DNA of 64,000 nt from Sisyra terminalis (Eukaryota > Arthropoda > Insecta > Neuroptera > Sisyridae), in the NCBI GenBank assembly GCA_958496175.1, contig OY292276.1, positions 58,045,080 to 58,109,079 of the forward strand, written 5' to 3'. The notes below the pieces were generated by a model. It made no database searches. It saw only the letters and a program-made list of their open reading frames with translations, and was not told the origin of the DNA. Within the stretch, counting starts at the first letter, position 1. Each line of letters opens with the position of its first letter. A program made the translations under genes and the position numbers. Below, in pieces: positions 11,122 through 23,500 of the stretch.

Positions 11122-11177
11122 ATAATATCAATTAATGCGAATAAGGATGCACTAATTAGTGCATGTTTTCCAGTAAG
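11122..11177. other. 56-bp extra sequence in the right arm only
   Basis: The left arm lacks these bases at the equivalent site near 5932, and this shift explains the two pairing axes of the palindrome. The insert contains the perfect 18-bp palindrome ATGCACTAATTAGTGCAT at 11147-11164. It could be an insertion in the right arm or a deletion from the left. Confidence 0.8.
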
Positions 11178-11519
11178 GAAAGTGATCATAATCATATGCA
11201 GCAATGATGTAATTATATGCAATAACTAATGTCGATTGGATTGTCAAAAAAGGATTTCTTATTCCTCCTCGACTCAATTTATAACCTTCTCGAAAATTCT
11301 AATAAAAAAATTTCCCAAATATTTCTGTTTATTAGAAATTAAGTGAGCATCATAGCTATAAAAATATAACTTATTTATCGATGAATTCCGACCCCAAATG
11401 GTTGAAATACTCAATCGAATATTTCGACTTTAAGGATTCAGGATCAAGGAGAAATGTTATAGAGTTATTGAACTAACTATTACGACAAAAAATATAAAAA
11501 AAAAATTAAAAAAAATATA

Positions 11520-11589
11520 AACACTCTCGGGAATCGAACCCGAGATCTCCGGCACTATGTTCACCACTCACACCCACTACACTAGCAGT
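11520..11589 (-). ncRNA. tRNA-like sequence, mirror copy (module 0)
   Basis: This is the exact reverse complement of 5521-5590 in the right palindrome arm, with the same complete box A, box B and 7-bp T-arm-like stem. As on the left, the acceptor stem is absent, so function as a tRNA is unlikely. Confidence 0.6.
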
Positions 11590-14500
11590 AGATATTTTTT
11601 TGGAGCATTGAAACTTATATTTAAATATTTCACAAAAAAATTTTCTCAAGATCTTTAGTTATTCTTCGACATTTTATAACAGAACAAAAGGGTTAATTTC
11701 TTCTAAGTACTATGTGCAACAATACCGGAAAACCAATAGAAAATTGATACTCGAAAGTGCCACTTATTGTCAAATTTAAGATCAACAATAATCATATTAA
11801 GTAAATGTTGTTTAAGATGATTTTCTATTGATCTATAAATCATTGCTTGATCAAGCTTTTACAGATATTCTCAAACAAATCTTATTTAATATCATTATTG
11901 TTAAAATCTTAAAATTTCTGAAAAAAAATCAAGGATACTCTGAAATTAAAAACTCCATAAAGAAAACAATGAATTCTATTACAAAAATATTTATTTATTA
12001 TCAATAAAGATTCAATTACAGAAAAAATTACAACAATTAATATTTCAATTGAATGTTTTCTTATATCAAATTTGTTCGCATACACATAACAATTTCAAAT
12101 CAAATATTCATTTTACTTTTTCTATTAATTCATATTCCATTATAAATTTTTTTTTATTTAGATATATAAACCAAACTAGTAAAAATTATATTATTGCAAT
12201 TAAACATTTTCAAGAGATTCTTTGTCTTTGATTTGGTCAGTTCGAACCAAAGATTTATTTCACAAATTCATTAAACACTGATCACTAATTTAATTTGATA
12301 ACACTTATAAATTATTCACTTTCACTATGAAAATTCAACAATGGTATTTCAATTGTTCATCCACTATCAATCCACGTTAAGAATGATGATGAGGGACAAT
12401 CCAAAAACGAATAACTCTCTTTGTTGTTAACGGCGTTTTTTGTTCAGTTACGTTACTAGAGAAAAAAGAAAAATATTATTAAAAAACAATACAGAAATAT
12501 TTCCAATCCAAAGAATAATACTTACACTATCGTTTGATACATTGTTACGAGCCCGAAACTGATTTTGATTGGAAAAATCATCCCTTATTCCACGACATAA
12601 CATGCAATTGTTGAAGTAGCCCACGTTGGTCTCTCCCTCTTAGAGGGACGTGTTCATCCCTTAAGCGTGGTTTGATTTGGGAAAAAATATCACAGCAAGT
12701 ACAGATGGACATGTACTTTCGATTGGCATCCTTAAAAATTTTTTTTTTAATTTGACTATTTTAGTGAATAATCAACGATGGTTAACCTACGGTTTTTCTT
12801 GACGAATAAAATATGTGATTCAAATTAGATTAAGATTGTTATATTATCGTTTGGTACATTAGTACGAATCCGAAACTGCTCTTTGCTCGAAAAGCATCCC
12901 TTATTTAACGACGTTATAAGTCTTTGAAGTTTGTATGGCGTTGACGATTTCTTCTTCGACTTTGATGGTCGATTTCAACCCTTAAACGTGGTTTGTTTGA
13001 GGAAAAATTTGCACAGCATGTACAGTAGGACTTATACGTTCAATTGGCACCCTTAAAAAGAAATTTTCAAATTTGACCATTTTCGAGAAAAATCAACGAT
13101 GGTTAACCCACGGTTTTTTTTGGCGAAAAATCTTTTTGTTTCGAAATCGAAAAAGATTATTATATCATCGTTCTATACATCGTTACGAACCCGAAACTGC
13201 CTTTGGTTCGAAAATCATCCCTTATATAACGATGGTACATGCAATTGTTGAAGAAGCCACATTCGTCTCTCCCTCTTAGTGGGAAGTGTTCATCCCTCAA
13301 ACTGCCTGTTCATCCCTTAAACGTGGTTTGTTTGAGGAAAAATTTGCACAGCATGTACAGTAGGACTTATACTTTCGATTGGCACCCTAAAAAAGAAATT
13401 TTCAAATTTGACCATTTTCGAGAAAAATCAACGATGGTTAACCCACGGTTTTTTTTGGCGAAAAATCTTTTTGTTTCGAAATCGAAAAAGATTGTTATAT
13501 CATCGTTCTATACATCGTTACGAACCCGAAACTGCCTTTCGTTCGAAAATCATCCCTTATATAACGATGGTACATGCAATTGTTGAAGAAGCCACATTCG
13601 TCTCTCCCTCTTAGTGGGAAGTGTTCATCCCTCAAACGGCCTGTTCATCCCTTAAACGTGGTTTGTTTGGGGAAAAATTTGCACAGCATGTACAGTGGGA
13701 CTTATACTTTCGATTGGCACCCTAAAAAAGAAATTTTTAAATTTGACCTTTTTCGAGATAAATCAACGATGGTTAACCCACGGTTTATTTTGGCGAAAAA
13801 TCTTTTTGTTTCGAAATCGAAAAAGATTGTTATATCATCGTTCTATACATCGTTACGAACCCGAAACTGCCTTTCGTTCGAAAATCATCCCTTATATAAC
13901 GATGGTACATGCAATTGTTGAAGAAGCCACATTCGTCTCTCCCTCTTAGTGGGAAGTGTTCATCCCTCAAACTGCCTGTTCATCCCTTAAACGTGGTTTG
14001 TTTGAGGAAAAATTTGCACAGCATGTACAGTAGGACTTATACGTTCGATTGGCACCCTTAAAAAGAAATTTTTAAATTTGACCTTTTTCGAGATAAATCA
14101 ACGATGGTTAACCCACGGTTTATTTTGGCGAAAAATCTTTTTGTTTCGAAATCGAAAAAGATTGTTATATCATCGTTCTATACATCGTTACGAACCCGAA
14201 ACTGCCTTTCGTTCGAAAATCATCCCTTATATAACGATGGTACATGCAATTGTTGAAGAAGCCACATTCGTCTCTCCCTCTTAGTGGGAAGTGTTCATCC
14301 CTCAAACGGCCTGTTCATCCCTTAAACGTGGTTTGTTTGGGGAAAAATTTGCACAGCATGTACAGTGGGACTTATACTTTCGATTGGCACCCTAAAAAAG
14401 AAATTTTTAAATTTGACCTTTTTCGAGATAAATCAACGATGGTTAACCCACGGTTTATTTTGGCGAAAAATCTTTTTGTTTCGAAATCGAAAAAGATTGT

Positions 14501-17500
14501 TATATCATCGTTCTATACATCGTTACGAACCCGAAACTGCCTTTCGTTCGAAAATCATCCCTTATATAACGATGGTACATGCAATTGTTGAAGAAGCCAC
14601 ATTCGTCTCTCCCTCTTAGTGGGAAGTGTTCATCCCTCAAACGGCCTGTTCATCCCTTAAACGTGGTTTGTTTGGGGAAAAATTTGCACAGCATGTACAG
14701 TGGGACTTATACTTTCGATTGGCACCCTAAAAAAGAAATTTTTAAATTTGACCTTTTTCGAGATAAATCAACGATGGTTAACCCACGGTTTATTTTGGCG
14801 AAAAATCTTTTTGTTTCGAAATCGAAAAAGATTGTTATATCATCGTTCTATACATCGTTACGAACCCGAAACTGCCTTTCGTTCGAAAATCATCCCTTAT
14901 ATAACGATGGTACATGCAATTGTTGAAGAAGCCACATTCGTCTCTCCCTCTTAGTGGGAAGTGTTCATCCCTCAAACTGCCTGTTCATCCCTTAAACGTG
15001 GTTTGTTTGAGGAAAAATTTGCACAGCATGTACAGTAGGACTTATACGTTCGATTGGCACCCTTAAAAAGAAATTTTCAAATTTGACCATTTTCGAGAAA
15101 AATCAACGATGGTTAACCCACGGTTTTTTTTGGCGAAAAATCTTTTTGTTTCGAAATCGAAAAAGATTGTTATATCATCGTTCTATACATCGTTACGAAC
15201 CCGAAACTGCCTTTGGTTCGAAAATCATCCCTTATATAACGATGGTACATGCAATTGTAGAAGAAGCCACATTCGTCTCTCCCTCTTAGTGGGAAGTGTT
15301 CATCCCTCAAACTGCCTGTTCATCCCTTAAACGTGGTTTGTTTGAGGAAAAATTTGCACAGCATGTACAGTAGGACTTATACGTTCGATTGGCACCCTTA
15401 AAAAGAAAATTTCAAATTTGACCATTTTCGAGAAAAATCAACGATGGTTAACCCACGGTTTTTTTTGGCGAAAAATCTTTTTGTTTCGAAATCGAAAAAG
15501 ATTGTTATATCATCGTTCTATACATCGTTACCAACCCGAAACTGCCTTTGGTTCGAAAATCATCCCTTATATAACGATGGTACATGCAATTGTTGAAGAA
15601 GCCACATTCGTCTCTCCCTCTTAGTGGGAAGTGTTCATCCCTCAAACTGCCTGTTCATCCCTTAAACGTGGTTTGTTTGAGGAAAAATTTGCACAGCATG
15701 TACAGTAGGACTTATACGTTCGATTGGCACCCTAAAAAAGAAATTTTCAAATTTGACCATTTTCGAGAAAAATCAACGATGGTTAACCCACGGTTTTTTT
15801 TGGCGAAAAATCTTTTTGTTTCGAAATCGAAAAAGATTGTTATATCATCGTTCTATACATCGTTACCAACCCGAAACTGCCTTTGGTTCGAAAATCATCC
15901 CTTATATAACGATGGTACATGCAATTGTTGAAGAAGCCACATTCGTCTCTCCCTCTTAGTGGGAAGTGTTCATCCCTCAAACTGCCTGTTCATCCCTTAA
16001 ACGTGGTTTGTTTGAGGAAAAATTTGCACAGCATGTACAGTAGGACTTATACGTTCGATTGGCACCCTTAAAAAGAAATTTTCAAATTTGACCATTTTCG
16101 AGAAAAATCAACGATGGTTAACCCACGGTTTTTTTTGGCGAAAAATCTTTTTGTTTCGAAATCGAAAAAGATTGTTATATCATCGTTCTATACATCGTTA
16201 CGAACCCGAAACTGCCTTTCGTTCGAAAATCATCCCTTATATAACGATGGTACATGCAATTGTTGAAGAAGCCACATTCGTCTCTCCCTCTTAGTGGGAA
16301 GTGTTCATCCCTCAAACGGCCTGTTCATCCCTTAAACGTGGTTTGTTTGGGGAAAAATTTGCACAGCATGTACAGTGGGACTTATACTTTCGATTGGCAC
16401 CCTAAAAAAGAAATTTTCAAATTTGACCATTTTCGAGAAAAATCAACGATGGTTAACCCACGGTTTTTTTTGGCGAAAAATCTTTTTGTTTCGAAATCGA
16501 AAAAGATTGTTATATCATCGTTCTATACATCGTTACGAACCCGAAACTGCCTTTCGTTCGAAAATCATCCCTTATATAACGATGGTACATGCAATTGTTG
16601 AAGAAGCCACATTCGTCTCTCCCTCTTAGTGGGAAGTGTTCATCCCTCAAACGGCCTGTTCATCCCTTAAACGTGGTTTGTTTGGGGAAAAATTTGCACA
16701 GCATGTACAGTGGGACTTATACTTTCGATTGGCACCCTAAAAAAGAAATTTTTAAATTTGACCTTTTTCGAGATAAATCAACGATGGTTAACCCACGGTT
16801 TATTTTGGCGAAAAATCTTTTTGTTTCGAAATCGAAAAAGATTGTTATATCATCGTTCTATACATCGTTACGAACCCGAAACTGCCTTTCGTTCGAAAAT
16901 CATCCCTTATATAACGATGGTACATGCAATTGTTGAAGAAGCCACATTCGTCTCTCCCTCTTAGTGGGAAGTGTTCATCCCTCAAACTGCCTGTTCATCC
17001 CTTAAACGTGGTTTGTTTGAGGAAAAATTTGCACAGCATGTACAGTAGGACTTATACGTTCGATTGGCACCCTTAAAAAGAAATTTTTAAATTTGACCTT
17101 TTTCGAGATAAATCAACGATGGTTAACCCACGGTTTATTTTGGCGAAAAATCTTTTTGTTTCGAAATCGAAAAAGATTGTTATATCATCGTTCTATACAT
17201 CGTTACGAACCCGAAACTGCCTTTCGTTCGAAAATCATCCCTTATATAACGATGGTACATGCAATTGTTGAAGAAGCCACATTCGTCTCTCCCTCTTAGT
17301 GGGAAGTGTTCATCCCTCAAACTGCCTGTTCATCCCTTAAACGTGGTTTGTTTGAGGAAAAATTTGCACAGCATGTACAGTAGGACTTATACGTTCGATT
17401 GGCACCCTTAAAAAGAAATTTTCAAATTTGACCATTTTCGAGAAAAATCAACGATGGTTAACCCACGGTTTTTTTTGGCGAAAAATCTTTTTGTTTCGAA

Positions 17501-20500
17501 ATCGAAAAAGATTGTTATATCATCGTTCTATACATCGTTACGAACCCGAAACTGCCTTTCGTTCGAAAATCATCCCTTATATAACGATGGTACATGCAAT
17601 TGTTGAAGAAGCCACATTCGTCTCTCCCTCTTAGTGGGAAGTGTTCATCCCTCAAACTGCCTGTTCATCCCTTAAACGTGGTTTGTTTGAGGAAAAATTT
17701 GCACAGCATGTACAGTAGGACTTATACTTTCGATTGGCACCCTAAAAAAGAAATTTTCAAATTTGACCATTTTCGAGAAAAATCAACGATGGTTAACCCA
17801 CGGTTTTTTTTGGCGAAAAATCTTTTTGTTTCGAAATCGAAAAAGATTGTTATATCATCGTTCTATACATCGTTACGAACCCGAAACTGCCTTTCGTTCG
17901 AAAATCATCCCTTATATAACGATGGTACATGCAATTGTTGAAGAAGCCACATTCGTCTCTCCCTCTTAGTGGGAAGTGTTCATCCCTCAAACGGCCTGTT
18001 CATCCCTTAAACGTGGTTTGTTTGGGGAAAAATTTGCACAGCATGTACAGTGGGACTTATACTTTCGATTGGCACCCTAAAAAAGAAATTTTTAAATTTG
18101 ACCTTTTTCGAGATAAATCAACGATGGTTAACCCACGGTTTATTTTGGCGAAAAATCTTTTTGTTTCGAAATCGAAAAAGATTGTTATATCATCGTTCTA
18201 TACATCGTTACGAACCCGAAACTGCCTTTCGTTCGAAAATCATCCCTTATATAACGATGGTACATGCAATTGTTGAAGAAGCCACATTCGTCTCTCCCTC
18301 TTAGTGGGAAGTGTTCATCCCTCAAACTGCCTGTTCATCCCTTAAACGTGGTTTGTTTGAGGAAAAATTTGCACAGCATGTACAGTAGGACTTATACGTT
18401 CGATTGGCACCCTTAAAAAGAAATTTTTAAATTTGACCTTTTTCGAGATAAATCAACGATGGTTAACCCACGGTTTATTTTGGCGAAAAATCTTTTTGTT
18501 TCGAAATCGAAAAAGATTGTTATATCATCGTTCTATACATCGTTACGAACCCGAAACTGCCTTTCGTTCGAAAATCATCCCTTATATAACGATGGTACAT
18601 GCAATTGTTGAAGAAGCCACATTCGTCTCTCCCTCTTAGTGGGAAGTGTTCATCCCTCAAACTGCCTGTTCATCCCTTAAACGTGGTTTGTTTGAGGAAA
18701 AATTTGCACAGCATGTACAGTAGGACTTATACGTTCGATTGGCACCCTTAAAAAGAAATTTTCAAATTTGACCATTTTCGAGAAAAATCAACGATGGTTA
18801 ACCCACGGTTTTTTTTGGCGAAAAATCTTTTTGTTTCGAAATCGAAAAAGATTGTTATATCATCGTTCTATACATCGTTACGAACCCGAAACTGCCTTTC
18901 GTTCGAAAATCATCCCTTATATAACGATGGTACATGCAATTGTTGAAGAAGCCACATTCGTCTCTCCCTCTTAGTGGGAAGTGTTCATCCCTCAAACTGC
19001 CTGTTCATCCCTTAAACGTGGTTTGTTTGAGGAAAAATTTGCACAGCATGTACAGTAGGACTTATACGTTCGATTGGCACCCTTAAAAAGAAATTTTCAA
19101 ATTTGACCATTTTCGAGAAAAATCAACGATGGTTAACCCACGGTTTTTTTTGGCGAAAAATCTTTTTGTTTCGAAATCGAAAAAGATTGTTATATCATCG
19201 TTCTATACATCGTTACGAACCCGAAACTGCCTTTGGTTCGAAAATCATCCCTTATATAACGATGGTACATGCAATTGTAGAAGAAGCCACATTCGTCTCT
19301 CCCTCTTAGTGGGAAGTGTTCATCCCTCAAACTGCCTGTTCATCCCTTAAACGTGGTTTGTTTGAGGAAAAATTTGCACAGCATGTACAGTAGGACTTAT
19401 ACTTTCGATTGGCACCCTAAAAAAGAAATTTTCAAATTTGACCATTTTCGAGAAAAATCAACGATGGTTAACCCACGGTTTTTTTTGGCGAAAAATCTTT
19501 TTGTTTCGAAATCGAAAAAGATTGTTATATCATCGTTCTATACATCGTTACGAACCCGAAACTGCCTTTGGTTCGAAAATCATCCCTTATATAACGATGG
19601 TACATGCAATTGTTGAAGAAGCCACATTCGTCTCTCCCTCTTAGTGGGAAGTGTTCATCCCTCAAACTGCCTGTTCATCCCTTAAACGTGGTTTGTTTGA
19701 GGAAAAATTTGCACAGCATGTACAGTAGGACTTATACGTTCGATTGGCACCCTTAAAAAGAAATTTCCAATTTGACCATTTTCGAGAAAAATCAACGATG
19801 GTTAACCCACGGTTTTTTTTGGCGAAAAATCTTTTTGTTTCGAAATCGAAAAAGATTGTTATATCATCGTTCTATACATCGTTACGAACCCGAAACTGCC
19901 TTTGGTTCGAAAATCATCCCTTATATAACGATGGTACATGCAATTGTTGAAGAAGCCACATTCGTCTCTCCCTCTTAGTGGGAAGTGTTCATCCCTCAAA
20001 CTGCCTGTTCATCCCTTAAACGTGGTTTGTTTGAGGAAAAATTTGCACAGCATGTACAGTAGGACTTATACGTTCGATTGGCACCCTTAAAAAGAAAATT
20101 TCAAATTTGACCATTTTCGAGAAAAATCAACGATGGTTAACCCACGGTTTTTTTTGGCGAAAAATCTTTTTGTTTCGAAATCGAAAAAGATTGTTATATC
20201 ATCGTTCTATACATCGTTACCAACCCGAAACTGCCTTTGGTTCGAAAATCATCCCTTATATAACGATGGTACATGCAATTGTTGAAGAAGCCACATTCGT
20301 CTCTCCCTCTTAGTGGGAAGTGTTCATCCCTCAAACTGCCTGTTCATCCCTTAAACGTGGTTTGTTTGAGGAAAATTTTGCACAGCATGTACAGTAGGAC
20401 TTATACTTTCGATTGGCACCCTAAAAAAGAAATTTTCAAATTTGACCATTTTCGACAAAAATCAACGATGGTTAACCAACGGTTTTTTTTTGGCGAAAAA

Positions 20501-23500
20501 TCTTTTTGTTTCGAAATCGAAAAAGATTGTTATATCATCGTTCTATACATCGTTACGAACCCGAAACTGCCTTTGGTTCGAAAATCATCCCCTATATAAC
20601 GATGGTACATGCAATTGTTGAAGAAGCCACATTCGTCTCTCCCTCTTAGTGGGAAGTGTTCATCCCTCAAACTGCCTGTTCATCCCTTAAACGTGGTTTG
20701 TTTGAGGAAAAATTTGCACAGCATGTACAGTAGGACTTATACTTTCGATTGGCACCCTAAAAAAGAAATTTTCAAATTTGACCATTTTCGAGAAAAATCA
20801 ACGATGGTTAACCCACGGTTTTTTTTGGCGAAAAATCTTTTTGTTTCGAAATCGAAAAAGATTGTTATATCATCGTTCTATACATCGTTACGAACCCGAA
20901 ACTGCCTTTGGTTCGAAAATCATCCCTTATATAACGATGGTACATGCAATTGTTGAAGAAGCCACATTCGTCTCTCCCTCTTAGTGGGAAGTGTTCATCC
21001 CTCAAACTGCCTGTTCATCCCTTAAACGTGGTTTGTTTGAGGAAAAATTTGCACAGCATGTACAGTAGGACTTATACGTTCGATTGGCACCCTTAAAAAG
21101 AAAATTTCAAATTTGACCATTTTCGAGAAAAATCAACGATGGTTAACCCACGGTTTTTTTTGGCGAAAAATCTTTTTGATTCGAAATCGAAAAAGATTGT
21201 TATATCATCGTTCTATACATCGTTACCAACCCGAAACTGCCTTTGGTTCGAAAATCATCCCTTATATAACGATGGTACATGCAATTGTTGAAGAAGCCAC
21301 ATTCGTCTCTCCCTCTTAGTGGGAAGTGTTCATCCCTCAAACTGCCTGTTCATCCCTTAAACGTGGTTTGTTTGAGGAAAATTTTGCACAGCATGTACAG
21401 TAGGACTTATACTTTCGATTGGCACCCTAAAAAAGAAATTTTCAAATTTGACCATTTTCGAGAAAAATCAACGATGGTTAACCCACGGTTTTTTTTTGGC
21501 GAAAAATCTTTTTGTTTCGAAATCGAAAAAGATTGTTATATCATCGTTCTATACATCGTTACCAACCCGAAACTGCCTTTGGTTCGAAAATCATCCCTTA
21601 TATAACGATGGTAAATGCAATTGTTGAAGAAGCCACATTCGTCTCTCCCTCTTAGTGGGAAGTGTTCATCCCTCAAACAGCCTGTTCATCCCTTAAACGT
21701 GGTTTGTTTGAGGAAAAACTTGCACAGCATGTACAGTAGGACTTATACGTTCGATTGGCACCCTTAAAAAGAAAATTTCAAATTTGACCATTTTCGAGAA
21801 AAATCAACGATGGTTAACCCACGGTTTTTTTTGGCGAAAAATCTTTTTGATTCGAAATCGAAAAAGATTGTTATATCATCGTTCTATACATCGTTACCAA
21901 CCCGAAACTGCCTTTGGTTCGAAAATCATCCCTTATATAACGATGGTACATGCAATTGTTGAAGAAGCCACATTCGTCTCTCCCTCTTAGTGGGAAGTGT
22001 TCATCCCTCAAACTGCCTGTTCATCCCTTAAACGTGGTTTGTTTGAGGAAAATTTTGCACAGCATGTACAGTAGGACTTATACTTTCGATTGGCACCCTA
22101 AAAAAGAAATTTTCAAATTTGACCATTTTCGAGAAAAATCAACGATGGTTAACCCACGGTTTTTTTTTGGCGAAAAATCTTTTTGTTTCGAAATCGAAAA
22201 AGATTGTTATATCATCGTTCTATACATCGTTACGAACCCGAAACTGCCTTTGGTTCGAAAATCATCCCCTATATAACGATGGTACATGCAATTGTTGAAG
22301 AAGCCACATTCGTCTCTCCCTCTTAGTGGGAAGTGTTCATCCCTCAAACTGCCTGTTCATCCCTTAAACGTGGTTTGTTTGAGGAAAAATTTGCACAGCA
22401 TGTACAGTAGGACTTATACTTTCGATTGGCACCCTAAAAAAGAAATTTTCAAATTTGACCATTTTCGAGAAAAATCATCGATGGTTAACCCACGGTTTTT
22501 TTTGGCGAAAAATCTTTTTGTATCGAAATCGAAAAAGATTGTTATATCATCGTTCTATACATCGTTACGAACCCGAAACTGCCTTTGGTTCGAAAATCAT
22601 CCCTTATATAACGATGGTACATGCAATTGTTGAAGAAGCCACATTCGTCTCTCCCTCTTAGTGGGAAGTGTTCATCCCTCAAACTGCCTGTTCATCCCTT
22701 AAACGTGGTTTGTTTGAGGAAAAATTTGCACAGCATGTACAGTAGGACTTATACTTTCGATTGGCACCCTAAAAAAGAAATTTTCAAATTTGACCATTTT
22801 CGAGAAAAATCTACGATGGTTAACCCACGGTTTTTTTTGGCGAAAAATCTTTTTGTTTCGAAATCGAAAAAGATTGTTATATCATCGTTCTATACATCGT
22901 TACGAACCCGAAACTGCCTTTGGTTCGAAAATCATCCCTTATATAACGATGGTACATGCAATTGTTGAAGAAGCCACATTCGTCTCTCCCTCTTAGTGGG
23001 AAGTGTTCATCCCTCAAACTGCCTGTTCATCCCTTAAACGTGGTTTGTTTGAGGAAAAATTTGCACAGCATGTACAGTAGGACTTATACGTTCGATTGGC
23101 ACCCTTAAAAAGAAATTTTCAAATTTGACCATTTTCGAGAAAAATCAACGATGGTTAACCCACGGTTTTTTTTGGCGAAAAATCTTTTTGTTTCGAAATC
23201 GAAAAAGATTGTTATATCATCGTTCTATACATCGTTACGAACCCGAAACTGCCTTTGGTTCGAAAATCATCCCTTATATAACGATGGTACATGCAATTGT
23301 AGAAGAAGCCACATTCGTCTCTCCCTCTTAGTGGGAAGTGTTCATCCCTCAAACAGCCTGTTCATCCCTTAAACGTGGTTTGTTTGAGGAAAAACTTGCA
23401 CAGCATGTACAGTAGGACTTATACGTTCGATTGGCACCCTTAAAAAGAAAATTTCAAATTTGACCATTTTCGAGAAAAATCAACGATGGTTAACCCACGG

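Larger units (their letters stand above)
8551..13320 (-). repeat. Right arm of a 9.5-kb palindrome
   Basis: This is the inverted copy of 3795-8491 with the same modules in reverse order. Compared with the left arm it carries about 56 bp of extra sequence at about 11122-11177. From about 12,540 onward it consists of satellite monomers in plus orientation, and it passes without a break into the 33-kb array. The match to the left arm becomes imperfect just past 13,300. Confidence 0.95.

Noticed and set aside
3795..13320. Palindrome as a sequencing foldback artefact
   Set aside because: The arms differ by a 56-bp indel and by many changes near the centre, which a hairpin read artefact would not produce. 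Still worth confirming with spanning reads.
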